This document shows, piece by piece, positions 8,712-17,416 of a stretch of 64,000 nucleotides of DNA. The position numbers and the translations under genes are program-made. Below the pieces are notes generated by a model. That model did no database searches and had not been told where the DNA came from. It was given only the letters and a program-made list of their open reading frames with translations. The stretch is from Methanospirillum lacunae (GTDB lineage: Archaea; Halobacteriota; Methanomicrobia; Methanomicrobiales; Methanospirillaceae). The stretch's first letter is position 1. Every line of letters begins with the position of its first letter. Where the stretch lies: contig NZ_QGMY01000002.1 of assembly GCF_003173355.1 (NCBI RefSeq), positions 248,001 through 312,000 of the forward strand, read 5' to 3'.

Positions 8712-9197
8712 TTAAATTCGAAGAATTGAACGCAGGACTGTCTTTACTCCCGCTCTGTCAAACATTTGAGAGATTACACTCCTCCCACTATGTCTTCTCT
8801 CCCATTTTAATGCGATTTCTTGAAATTCTTCTATATCTGGGAAGTCTTCAGAAAGAACCTTCTGTAATTTACCAACATCAACTCCGTCATAATCATGAAC
8901 TAAATCATTCCTGAATCTTGCAAGGCGACCTAATCTATGGGCAAGATCATTATGAAGAATATGATGCTGTGAAAGAACCAAGAATACATCTGCATTCTTT
9001 TCAGGGTGAGGGATATTCATTGTATTCAGAATATACTTACCAATCTGTATTGATCCTTCGATACAGAGAATTATTGCATATTTAGAAGCAAAACGAATTT
9101 CTTCATTGTTTTTTAACGCAAAGTAATTAATCTCCGCTACATCAAACCAGTATTTTTTAGCATTTCGAAATTCAGCATTACCCACAGGAGTTGTCAT
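8712..9197 (-). CDS. HepT-like HEPN-domain RNase toxin (DUF86), orphan
   Basis: A 161-residue mostly helical protein with the HEPN RX4HXY motif at residues 96-103 (RNDLVHDY), set in FRNDLVHDYDGVDVGKL, typical of HepT/DUF86. In HepT-MntA pairs HepT cleaves RNA and the MntA nucleotidyltransferase silences it by adding AMP to the motif tyrosine, which is present here (Y103). No nucleotidyltransferase with a GSxxR-GxxxxxSDxD pattern lies on either side, so the antitoxin is missing, remote or decayed. It lies in the AT-rich accessory block with HicBA and the PHP-ATPase. Confidence 0.78.
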   Translation of the reverse strand: MTTPVGNAEFRNAKKYWFDVAEINYFALKNNEEIRFASKYAIILCIEGSIQIGKYILNTMNIPHPEKNADVFLVLSQHHILHNDLAHRLGRLARFRNDLVHDYDGVDVGKLQKVLSEDFPDIEEFQEIALKWERRHSGRSVISQMFDRAGVKTVLRSILRI

Positions 9198-9914
9198 TAT
9201 TTTTACCCATTAACCGAAAAAACAACGATACTACTTGATTTTTATGATTTATTTGACAGGAAACATATCGGTATACAAATTACAATCTGACTTTCTGGTA
9301 AATAATTTATTCCTTAGATTTGAAGAATTTCGAACAATGAAAAAGTCTCTAAAATTTAATAGCCTTAACTAAATAACGCCATAATGTTGTTTTTTAAATC
9401 ATGGCACATAGCATGGGTCTTGGCTCTCCTATTTCATGAATAGAGAGGAATTTTTCTACATATTCTCCGGATTACATATAATGAAAAATTCATAATCACG
9501 ATTATAATTCCTTTTTAATCGTAAAAAACTCTAAAGAATCATATTTGTCATTGTATCTAAAATGAGAAGAACATATGAGAAATAAATGAGCCTCTGATTT
9601 GCTAAACCTGGACCTAAAGGAAGATGACCACCCCCTTTATGGGTTTCTCCTACGGTAAAATATCTTGTCTCGGTTGACTTAAAAGACCGGTACTTTGCTG
9701 GTCTGAAAGTTTCTGATTTCTTCTCTATATGCTATAAAATGATGATTTATGGCATATCTGGCTGATTGCTGCAACAGGTAAATCTGCCATAATTTTCCCT
9801 CTTGAGATATATCTCAGAGATAATATATCTGTGTATTGGAAGTTTTTCCTCAAATAATTGATTCTTCTTCACTTAGAACGAGAAATTCTTGATCATTACC
9901 TAAAAACCAAATCT
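9198..9914. other. AT-rich gene-free stretch upstream of hepT
   Basis: About 700 bases with dense stop codons. It contains the hepT promoter region, but I find no intact gene and no trace of the nucleotidyltransferase antitoxin that would be expected next to hepT. Confidence 0.4.
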
Positions 9915-10405
9915 CTAAAACTCGAGTTTCGTCTGACCATATACCCTCCCCTTCTCCATCACACCCGTCGGTCCAATGGTCAATGAGTCCAGATACGTCT
10001 GATCCTTGATGGGTCGGACTCGTTTGGGTTCCCATGTCCTGACCTGATGAAAGTGATCTGCCTCTCCATCCAGAGCGATTACATTTTGATCCATAATAGC
10101 AGTAACCACCACAACGGGTCCCCCTCTTCGTGCCCTGGTCTTACAGACATCACAGAACTAGTGCATCTCCTCCTTATTGTCTGGTTTAAACCAGGAGAGA
10201 TGATATTCAATAAAGAGAATAACCGAGGTATTAGAGGTAATATAACCCAGTAGTTCAGAGAGGGTTTCTATCTTGAGGTGATCGAGTCAGTCCTGATCTT
10301 CTTCCTTAAACTGAAGTAAGGGAACAAAATCATGATTATTGATATATGTGATTCGACCGATTGGGTATCTTCTTGAAATATCTGCCAGGCATGTATGAAA
10401 AACCT
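9915..10405 (-). pseudogene. Decayed gene fragment with two in-frame stops
   Basis: One minus-strand frame reads as a continuous protein-like sequence from about 10405 to a TAG ending at 9915, interrupted only by TGA at 10287-10289 and TAG at 10158-10160. Readable blocks are YPIGRITYINNHDFVPLLQF, LSELLGYITSNTSVILFIEY, FCDVCKTRARRGGPVVVVTA and VRTWEPKRVRPIKDQ. The hydrophobic strand ending in acidic Glu (VILFIEY), followed by a hydrophobic VVVVTA strand, looks like the second half of a RecA/KaiC-like P-loop ATPase. No Walker A survives, so this is only a suggestion. The 5' part is gone or unrecognisable. Confidence 0.55.
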
Positions 10406-10793
10406 TGTGTGAAGCCTGAAATATAGAAAAAACCTATGGGGGTATATTCTTGAGAGGATTGGTATGATCCCTCATCGCTAGATGATCCCATCATGAGTAT
10501 GTAAACGTAAGGTAAACACCGTGAACGTGATCTCACATAATATCTTGCAGACCTGATACACAAACCCCGCCTCTTTCCACGTTCGAAAACCTGATACATC
10601 ATTAGTGAATTAGGATTCTGCGAACCTAACGACTAAATCAAACCTGGATACACTCCAACCAAATTTTTCATTCTCCTGTTACCAATCCTTTATCAGGTTT
10701 CAGCCGTAACGGCAACCTGTCTTTATTCTAGTCACATGCGACCAAACATTCAATTTATTATGTGTATCGGCAGGAAACCAGTGAAGGCGTGAA
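10406..10793. other. No gene supported
   Basis: A short minus-strand frame at 10336-10602 overlaps this stretch but has unlikely composition (Arg/Tyr/Ser-rich) and probably represents further decay of the neighbouring pseudogene. The last 100 bases form the upstream region of the membrane protein at 10794. Confidence 0.35.
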
Positions 10794-11462
10794 ATGGATA
10801 AAAAAATCACAATTCCCGGGGAAGTATCTTTTGTAGCCGGACTCCTCCTCGTCTCAATTGCCATCTCTCTCATGGTGATTGCGGGATTCGGCATATCGAC
10901 CATTTCGTCTCTCCCCTATGTGTTGAGCTGCATTGTTAAACAGATCTCATTTGGCCTTTGGAACCCAATTTTCCAGATTGGCCTGCTCCTCGTGTTGGTT
11001 GCCATTACCAGGAGGTTCAAATCAGGATATATTATTTCGATCGTCCTCTCGCTCCTCTTTGGTATGATACTGGACTTCTTCATGAATGCCCTTTCTGGCC
11101 TGCCTACGGAGTTTTGGGAACGTATCCTTTACTTTGTCTCCGGTTACCTGATTATGTGTCTCGCTATTGCTTTGATGGTGGGGTCCAAGATTCCACTGAT
11201 GATAATTGACACATTCCTCAACGACCTGACCATATTTTTTCATGTCACATATCGGAGGATTAAGACCCTGTTCGATATCATCTGCGTGGTCCTATCCGTA
11301 ATATTTTCCATTGTTTTCCTGGATCAACTGGTTGGCGTCGGCATAGGCACGGTCATTTTGGCGTTCATTACCGGTATTGGTGTCCATGGGTTGAGCACTA
11401 TCCTTAGTAAAGTGATCATCATAAAACCGTGGAGTTCGAAACTGGGCGAGATGGTAAAATGA
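10794..11462 (+). CDS. YczE/YitT-like membrane protein (DUF6198 type)
   Basis: A 222-residue protein with five to six hydrophobic helices and few charged loops. The block GLPTEFWERILYFVSGYLIM, the small-residue pattern around residues 120-160 and the C-terminal VGVGIGTVILAFITG match the YczE family of integral membrane proteins, whose substrate is unknown. The start follows the purine-rich GAAGGCGTGAA. It precedes the UspA gene on the same strand with a 121-base gap, so co-transcription is possible but not shown. Confidence 0.7.
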   Translation: MDKKITIPGEVSFVAGLLLVSIAISLMVIAGFGISTISSLPYVLSCIVKQISFGLWNPIFQIGLLLVLVAITRRFKSGYIISIVLSLLFGMILDFFMNALSGLPTEFWERILYFVSGYLIMCLAIALMVGSKIPLMIIDTFLNDLTIFFHVTYRRIKTLFDIICVVLSVIFSIVFLDQLVGVGIGTVILAFITGIGVHGLSTILSKVIIIKPWSSKLGEMVK

Positions 11463-11583
11463 CCTATTGGTTGGTGATAGAGATGGCACAGAACGTGAGA
11501 CCGGTTATAGAGATCAGGCAGATGTGTTGCAACGATAACAGGAAAGTACTGATTCAGAATGATGTACGGGGGATTAGACGATC

Positions 11584-12459
11584 ATGATACCCTACAAAAA
11601 AATATTGATCCCCACCGATGGGAGGAGCGACGCCCAGGGTGCCATTGTGTTTGCCCTTACCCTGGGAAAGATCACCGGTGCAGAAGTTACGGCGATCTGC
11701 GTGAACGATGTCAGCAATTACGCAATCCCGTGGAATACCTCTTCGCCAGATTTAAATGAGCCTCACTATCAGGCTTGCGAGAAAGCAGTAAAAACTGTGG
11801 CGGATCGTGGTGAGCTGATGGGTATCAACGTCAGAACAGAGATAGTAACCGGTATCCCTCTCCAGGAAATTATCAAAGCCTCTAAAAAATATGACCTCAT
11901 GGTTATGGGGACTGCCGGCCGGGCTGGAGTATCCCTCATGCTTCTGGGAAGTGTGGCACAGAAAGTCATTCGGTTTGCATCCTGCCCGGTGCTCGTGATC
12001 CGAGGTGATCAACAAGGTGGCCCTGCATGCAACCGGATCCTTATCCCTACTGATGGTACCGCCATAACCCGGCCCGCCATCATGCACGGGCTTGAGATGG
12101 CCCGGACCTTTAATGCCGAAGTAACCGCACTCTCTGTCAGTAGTGGCCGGAGTATACCGATCCCTCTTCACAGAAATGTTACACAATTTACTCCTGATGC
12201 CGCCCGGAATGCTGTAGATTCTGTGGTCGATATGGGCCGGGAGCTTGGCATTAAGGTAAATCCCACGGTCACTATGGGGTCTGTTGCAAATGAGATTATC
12301 CTGGCTTCAGCCGGTCAGGATCTACTTGTCATGGGAACCAATGGCAGGACAGGTTATGAATACTTACGTCTCGGTAGTGTGGCCGAGAAAACGGTCCGAC
12401 ACGCCCGGTGCCCCGTACTTGTCGTGCGGAAACCCGAAACAATGCCTCCGGAGATATGA
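11584..12459 (+). CDS. Universal stress protein with two tandem UspA domains
   Basis: A 291-residue cytoplasmic protein made of two UspA domains. Each begins with the strand KILIPTDG or RILIPTDG and ends with the nucleotide-binding signature and last strand: VMGTAGRAGVSLMLLGSVA then PVLVIR in the first, VMGTNGRTGYEYLRLGSVA then PVLVVR in the second. Both copies keep the G-2x-G-9x-G(S) spacing associated with ATP-binding Usp proteins. Tandem fusion mimics the usual Usp dimer. Its likely role is stress tolerance; the exact function of such proteins in methanogens is not established. Confidence 0.93.
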   Translation: MIPYKKILIPTDGRSDAQGAIVFALTLGKITGAEVTAICVNDVSNYAIPWNTSSPDLNEPHYQACEKAVKTVADRGELMGINVRTEIVTGIPLQEIIKASKKYDLMVMGTAGRAGVSLMLLGSVAQKVIRFASCPVLVIRGDQQGGPACNRILIPTDGTAITRPAIMHGLEMARTFNAEVTALSVSSGRSIPIPLHRNVTQFTPDAARNAVDSVVDMGRELGIKVNPTVTMGSVANEIILASAGQDLLVMGTNGRTGYEYLRLGSVAEKTVRHARCPVLVVRKPETMPPEI

Positions 12460-12548
12460 GAGGATAGATCATTAAAAAGAATATTCTCCTTTATCCTTTT
12501 CCCTGTAATCACATCTATTATATTAATAAAACGTGAGAATCTACAGCA

Positions 12549-13361
12549 ATGTCAATAAAGGGAGAATGGGTCGAGTATGATGATCTAAGAGGGTATTTTG
12601 CATTTCCAGAAAAAGCAACAGAGCCCCTTCCTGCTATCATCGTCATTCAGGAAATATGGGGAGTTAATGAGAATATTGAAGATATAACAAGGCGACTTGC
12701 AGCAGCAGGATATGCAGCCCTGGCCCCGGACCTTTACACCGTCAATGGGGTGACACCAGCTGCACTCTCTTTTGACCGGATTAAAAATGCAATGGCATTC
12801 ATGAGAAAGTTACCTCCTACTATCTCCAATGACCCGGATGCAAAAGATAGAGAATTAGCAAAACTCCCGGGAGATGAGGGACAGAAGATAGGTAAAACAC
12901 TCGGCCTTCTGTTTTCCGGTCCGAACCACCTTGACCAATACATTCCTCACCTCAAAAAAGCTGTTCGTTATCTTAAAACAAGACAGGACAAAACCAAAGA
13001 TCAGAAGGTCGGCTGTGTAGGGTTCTGTATGGGAGGCGGTTTATCCGCATTACTTGCCTGTGAAGAACCAGAAATCAGTGCAGCAGCTGTTTTTTACGGT
13101 GTAACGCCCCCGGACGAAAAAATTCAAACAATCGATTGTCCGATAATTGCATTTTACGGTGGTAATGACCCGAGAATAAATCAGGGAATTCCAAAATTTG
13201 TGAGTGCGATGCAAAGCACTGAAAAATCGTATGAGCACTTTATTTATGAAGGAGCAAATCATTCGTTCTTCAACGATGATAGCCCGGCGTATAATGTACG
13301 GGCTGTGAGGGATTCATTCGCACGGCTCATGCCATTCTTCTGTAAAACCCTCTCTGAGTAG
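12549..13361 (+). CDS. Dienelactone hydrolase family alpha/beta hydrolase
   Basis: A 270-residue cytosolic hydrolase. The catalytic triad characteristic of the family is present: Cys160 in GFCMGG, Asp207 in GGNDPRI and His238 in EGANHSFF. The N-terminal block VIQEIWGVNENIEDITRRLAA is also typical, and carries the Glu (QEIWG) that activates the cysteine. There is an insert at about residues 85-125 relative to short DLH proteins. The true substrate is unlikely to be a chloroaromatic lactone in a methanogen. The stop TAG is immediately followed by the ATG of a radical SAM gene, so the two are an operon and probably translationally coupled. Confidence 0.9.
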   Translation: MSIKGEWVEYDDLRGYFAFPEKATEPLPAIIVIQEIWGVNENIEDITRRLAAAGYAALAPDLYTVNGVTPAALSFDRIKNAMAFMRKLPPTISNDPDAKDRELAKLPGDEGQKIGKTLGLLFSGPNHLDQYIPHLKKAVRYLKTRQDKTKDQKVGCVGFCMGGGLSALLACEEPEISAAAVFYGVTPPDEKIQTIDCPIIAFYGGNDPRINQGIPKFVSAMQSTEKSYEHFIYEGANHSFFNDDSPAYNVRAVRDSFARLMPFFCKTLSE

Positions 13362-14516
13362 ATGTCAAAAGTAGATAGTCGTTCAGACTGCCTTATCATG
13401 GCCAAACCCGCCGGGCCGGGTTGTAATATGTGCTGTGATTATTGCTATTATCTGAACAAGAAATCTCTTTTTCCTGTTGAATCATGGCAGATGTCCGAGT
13501 CCATTCTTGAAAGGTATATTGCAGAGCGGTTTGAAACTTCTCCTGGACTTCATACGCATTTTGAATGGCATGGAGGAGAGCCCACCCTCATGGGGGTTGA
13601 GTATTTTAGAACCATCACCCGTCTGCAGCAACATTACAAACCAGAAGGGCGGACGTTTTCCAATGGTCTGCAAACAAACGGTTTGCTGATCGATGATGAA
13701 TGGGCTGACTTTCTATCACAAGAAAAGTTTTCAGTTGGAATCAGTCTGGATGGACCGAAAGACCTCCACGATAGGTTTAGAAAAACAGGAGATAACCGCT
13801 CCACATTTGATCAGGTCATTCAGGCATTCAAGATCTTAAAACAGAGGCGTGTCTTTTGTAATGTCCTTTGTGTACTTCACTCTGAAAATACAATTCAGCC
13901 AGATACACTGTATGATTTTTTCAAAACCATAGGAGTTCAATATCTTCAGTTCCTTCCCCTGGTTTCAACTGGAGAAGCCTCTGCTGATCCCGGAGATGTA
14001 GGGAAATTTCTCTGTAGGATATTTGACCGCTGGATAGCAGAAGACGTAGGCAGGATGGTTATTCAGATCTTTGATGAGGCTTTGCGAACGGTCTACGGCA
14101 TTCCTCACGCATTATGCATACACCGCAAAACCTGTGGAGATGTCGTGGTTCTTGAACATAATGGAAATGTGTATGCATGTGATCATTTCACCGATACAGA
14201 ACATCTTATTGGAAATATTCTAAATAGGAATCTTTCTGATCTAATTAATGACCCGGATCTGATTGCTTTTGGTAATGCAAAACGCGATACTCTTCCCCGG
14301 ATGTGCACTGAGTGTGAGGTACTATCCTTTTGTAATGGTGGCTGTCCGAAGGATCGCATTTCCATCACATCTGATGGAGAAACCGGTCTGAATTCCCTTT
14401 GCTTAGCATATAAGTCAATCTTTCTTCATGCAAGACCTGAACTTATCCGGTTGGCTACACATATGAAAGCTCAAAAACCATTACGAACTTTTAAGAGTAT
14501 TCAGTCCGAAAAATGA
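13362..14516 (+). CDS. Radical SAM/SPASM enzyme, anaerobic sulfatase-maturase-like
   Basis: A 384-residue enzyme with the 4Fe-4S-SAM motif CX3CX2C at Cys21, Cys25 and Cys28 (PGCNMCCDYCYYL), the GGEP motif in EWHGGEPTL, and a C-terminal SPASM domain with clustered cysteines (HRKTCGDVVVL, VYACDHF, MCTECEVLSFCNGGCPKD). This arrangement matches anSME proteins, which oxidise a Cys or Ser of sulfatases to formylglycine. No sulfatase is in the window, so the substrate may be distant or different. It is coupled to the upstream dienelactone hydrolase (stop and start codons adjacent). Confidence 0.92.
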   Translation: MSKVDSRSDCLIMAKPAGPGCNMCCDYCYYLNKKSLFPVESWQMSESILERYIAERFETSPGLHTHFEWHGGEPTLMGVEYFRTITRLQQHYKPEGRTFSNGLQTNGLLIDDEWADFLSQEKFSVGISLDGPKDLHDRFRKTGDNRSTFDQVIQAFKILKQRRVFCNVLCVLHSENTIQPDTLYDFFKTIGVQYLQFLPLVSTGEASADPGDVGKFLCRIFDRWIAEDVGRMVIQIFDEALRTVYGIPHALCIHRKTCGDVVVLEHNGNVYACDHFTDTEHLIGNILNRNLSDLINDPDLIAFGNAKRDTLPRMCTECEVLSFCNGGCPKDRISITSDGETGLNSLCLAYKSIFLHARPELIRLATHMKAQKPLRTFKSIQSEK

Positions 14517-14890
14517 ACCAATGGTGTTCGGATTCGACTATTTATAGAAAAACTGTAGAATTATTTATTATTATCAATCATATCTGGAAGTAAACGGTAT
14601 TACGATGACTTTTTTGTAAATAAATCCGGGGCACACATTTCTTTATAATGGTGAATATGATCAGGTATTTTTGGTCATTGAATGATCTAGGATATCATAT
14701 TTCCTGAACCATGCACCTGATAATTATCAATCCAATCTAATTTTTACATAATTTCGAAAAAGTTTGGTTTTCAAAGATTTTTGAAATCCAACTTTGAGAT
14801 TATATACCTCTCACATCCACCATTGAATCATATCTTCTGGCATTTATCCCGGATTCAGGGATCATACCTGAAGATATATGGAGAAATCAC
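14517..14890. other. Intergenic region before osmC-like gene 1
   Basis: An AT-rich 370-base spacer without a supportable gene. It should hold the terminator of the radical SAM operon and the promoter of the OsmC gene; TATATACC at about 14801 lies roughly 90 bases before that gene's ATG and could be a box A with a long leader. Confidence 0.35.
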
Positions 14891-15370
14891 ATGAACACTG
14901 AACAAAGTACTAAAATTCATGCCGGTGCCCAGCCAATTGGAGCAAACATGATGAAGATAGATGCAACCTGGGATAAAGAAGCAGGATCCCTTGTGGCAAC
15001 AACTCCCATTGGATGTAAAATCACCATGGCAACAACAGATCATCTTCTTGATTCGGGAAAGATCCCGGGACCAATGGATCTCTTTGTCTCTGCTCTTGCT
15101 GGCTGTGTGGTTTTTGAGATCAATGAGATCATGATGAATAAAGATCAAATTGAGGTAAAGGATATTAATGTCAAAATTAACGGAGTTCGTAGACCAACAC
15201 CTCCAACCTTGTTCGACACGCTTCACATAACCATCACAATGACCGGAAAAATCGATAAGGATTATGCTGATCGGGTCATTCAGGAAATAATAACACGGAA
15301 TTGTCCGGTTGCAGCGACATTTGGAAGAGCCTCATACCTGACATGGGAGCTGATCATTATTCCTTCATAG
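14891..15370 (+). CDS. OsmC/Ohr family protein 1
   Basis: OsmC/Ohr proteins are small homodimeric enzymes; many are thiol peroxidases acting on organic hydroperoxides through two cysteines. This 159-residue copy has the two expected regions, ALAGCVVFEINEIM (first Cys at the start of the central helix) and RNCPVAATFGRA (second Cys), with the terminal strand LTWELIII. The 30-residue N-terminal extension is not part of the core. A paralogue lies 298 bases downstream on the same strand. Promoter structure and the 300-base gap suggest separate transcripts. Confidence 0.9.
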   Translation: MNTEQSTKIHAGAQPIGANMMKIDATWDKEAGSLVATTPIGCKITMATTDHLLDSGKIPGPMDLFVSALAGCVVFEINEIMMNKDQIEVKDINVKINGVRRPTPPTLFDTLHITITMTGKIDKDYADRVIQEIITRNCPVAATFGRASYLTWELIIIPS

Positions 15371-15668
15371 ATATGAATTAACCAACTTACCCCTTCATTT
15401 CTTTATAATTTCAGAGAACTGTTATTATCTACCCTTGGATTTAATCAATGAAAATAAGGATACTTTCCATGAACATATATCAGATGCAATAAGGTACCAA
15501 AAATAATTGCCTGATATAAAACGATCTGGAATAATCAGGAACATTATACAAATATTATTATGAATTATGATGGACTGTTGGCTAACATATTTTGAGACAA
15601 TTTCAATTTCAATTCGGTGATTTCAAGCATTATAATATGCAAAATATGTCTCTAATAAAAGAGAGATC

Positions 15669-16097
15669 ATGACAGGAAACACATGGACATTTGTCAAGGC
15701 ATCGTGGAAAGGTGGGACACAATTTGTTGTTGAAAATCGGGATGGAGACAGTCTTACCCTTGTTGCCCGGCCTCAAGACAAAGATTCTTCCCACTATTTT
15801 ACTATGGTGGATGCTTTCATTTCGTCTCTTGCCTGTTGTACTGGCACGAATGTTCTCTTTATACTTGATGCCCAGGGAAAAATACCCCGTTCATTCACTG
15901 TTAAAGCTGAATGCGTCTTTCACCATGATGAACCCCGTTCGTTTGAGAAAATTCATCTGATCTTTCTTGTGAGTGGGGATATTGCTGAAGAGATTGTTCG
16001 TAATGCAATTGTACGGGCGGTAACTGCCGTATGTCCGATTGCAGTAACAGTAGGAAGATCTGTAGAAATCACCTGGGAACTCCAGATGATTAAGTGA
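15669..16097 (+). CDS. OsmC/Ohr family protein 2
   Basis: A 142-residue paralogue of the gene just upstream. It keeps both cysteine regions, SSLACCTGTNVLF and AVCPIAVTVGRS, and the C-terminal ITWELQ strand; the doubled cysteine in the first is unusual. The SD-like purine stretch AAGAGAGATC directly precedes the ATG. It is convergent with the ArsR-family regulator that ends 8 bases beyond its stop. The peroxidase role is inferred from the family. Confidence 0.9.
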   Translation: MTGNTWTFVKASWKGGTQFVVENRDGDSLTLVARPQDKDSSHYFTMVDAFISSLACCTGTNVLFILDAQGKIPRSFTVKAECVFHHDEPRSFEKIHLIFLVSGDIAEEIVRNAIVRAVTAVCPIAVTVGRSVEITWELQMIK

Positions 16098-16104
16098 TAA
16101 TATT

Positions 16105-16467
16105 TCATGGAAAAAGCACTTGCTTAAGGCATCTGATGAGCGGGGCACTTTGTTCAGCAGTCAAACGATACGTTTTATGACGCGAACGATAGTATGACTC
16201 CAGAAGACCAGCTTTTTTGAGAACACCAAGATTGTATGAGAGAAGGTTCTGTGGCTCCTTGAGGACATACATCAGTTCATACACTGAATGGTCTTTCTTC
16301 TCCAATAGGAAAAGGATCTTGATACGAAGAGGGTTTGCAATGATCTTCATCATCTCTGCAACATCATCAAAAACCGATGAGTTGATCTCACGGACTTCCC
16401 GTTCAAGATCATTTCGCCATGCATTCTCAAGATCACTATCAGCAGGGCAGCAGCCCGAAAAACCCAT
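16105..16467 (-). CDS. ArsR-family winged-helix transcriptional regulator
   Basis: A 120-residue DNA-binding protein. The winged-helix core (IANPLRIKILFLL, then VYELMYVLKEPQNLLSYNLGVLKKAGLL and YRSRHKTYRL) is typical of ArsR/SmtB. The N-terminus carries a GCC cysteine pair (residues 6-7) that might sense metals or thiol redox, but the classic ELCVCDL metal box is replaced by SVYELMYVL, so the usual metal site is absent. It lies between two OsmC genes and a DUF1847 gene and may regulate them; the gene itself reads away from the DUF1847 gene across a 266-base divergent region. Confidence 0.88.
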   Translation of the reverse strand: MGFSGCCPADSDLENAWRNDLEREVREINSSVFDDVAEMMKIIANPLRIKILFLLEKKDHSVYELMYVLKEPQNLLSYNLGVLKKAGLLESYYRSRHKTYRLTAEQSAPLIRCLKQVLFP

Positions 16468-16733
16468 GACAGGAGTATCAGTTGATGCAGAAATAATAGT
16501 TCTCCCTTACGGTACCCCTGGGTTCTCTGAATAGTATTTTGATCAGGTTTACTTCATTTTCAAAAATAATTGAAAATCGACCCTGGATATATATTGAGTT
16601 CTTTCAGACATATTCTGTGTAATCTCCTGATGTAATTGCAAAGAGAATTGTCTCCGCAGGAGGTTGCAGGAATATTATGATATCATGAATAACAGGGAAA
16701 TTTCAGGAATTAATGTGAGCCTTTGGTGAGTAT

Positions 16734-17375
16734 ATGCAAAACCAGTTTTTTGATTGCAGCACCTGCCACCGGCAGGCATGCTATACTTCAACGCCAGAAG
16801 ATGGTCCGGATTATTGTCCATCAAAGACAAAACGTGAATCCATCGATCAAGCAGTGCATCTATATCAGGATCATCCTGATGTCCGGAAGATGGCGATTGC
16901 TGCAGCAAAGACCGAAGGAAGGAGTTATATGAAGTGGACCCGGGTCGAAGACACCATTGATTTTGCCCGGGAGATGGGATACAAAAAAATTGGAATTGCA
17001 ACATGTCTTGGCCTGATAGAGGAGAATAGGACTCTACACAAAATTCTTACTGTTCATGGTTTTTTTGTGGTATCTGTCTGCTGCAAATGCGGGGCAATTC
17101 CCAAAGAAGATATTGGGCTTTTAGATAGTGAAAAAGCAAAGCCTGGAACTTTTGAACCTATCTGTAATCCTATTGCCCAGGCAAAAATTCTCGAAGAAGC
17201 CGGGACAGATCTGAATATCCTGCTCGGGCTCTGTGTCGGGCATGATACACTCTTTACCCGGTATTCGAAAGCACCAGTAACAACACTTGTAGCAAAAGAT
17301 CGTATTACCTGCCACAATCCAAACGCCGTCCTCCATACTACGACTTTTTATTATGGTAGGTTGCTTCAGCCTTAA
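16734..17375 (+). CDS. DUF1847 cysteine-rich, putative metal-binding protein
   Basis: A 213-residue protein with the DUF1847 pattern: an N-terminal zinc-ribbon-like set (CSTCHRQACY, then YCPSK), a mid region YKKIGIATCLGLIEE, CCKCG, CNPIAQA and a final DLNILLGLCVGHD, DRITCHNP. The family is common in strict anaerobes and is thought to bind metal, but its biochemical role is unknown. It is followed 41 bases later by a methyltransferase gene on the same strand, a probable operon. An alternative short-form start inside is unlikely because the first cysteines are conserved. Confidence 0.85.
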   Translation: MQNQFFDCSTCHRQACYTSTPEDGPDYCPSKTKRESIDQAVHLYQDHPDVRKMAIAAAKTEGRSYMKWTRVEDTIDFAREMGYKKIGIATCLGLIEENRTLHKILTVHGFFVVSVCCKCGAIPKEDIGLLDSEKAKPGTFEPICNPIAQAKILEEAGTDLNILLGLCVGHDTLFTRYSKAPVTTLVAKDRITCHNPNAVLHTTTFYYGRLLQP

Positions 17376-17416
17376 ATGCTGAAAGGAATAGCCTGAACAT
17401 AAATTATGGGATTATA

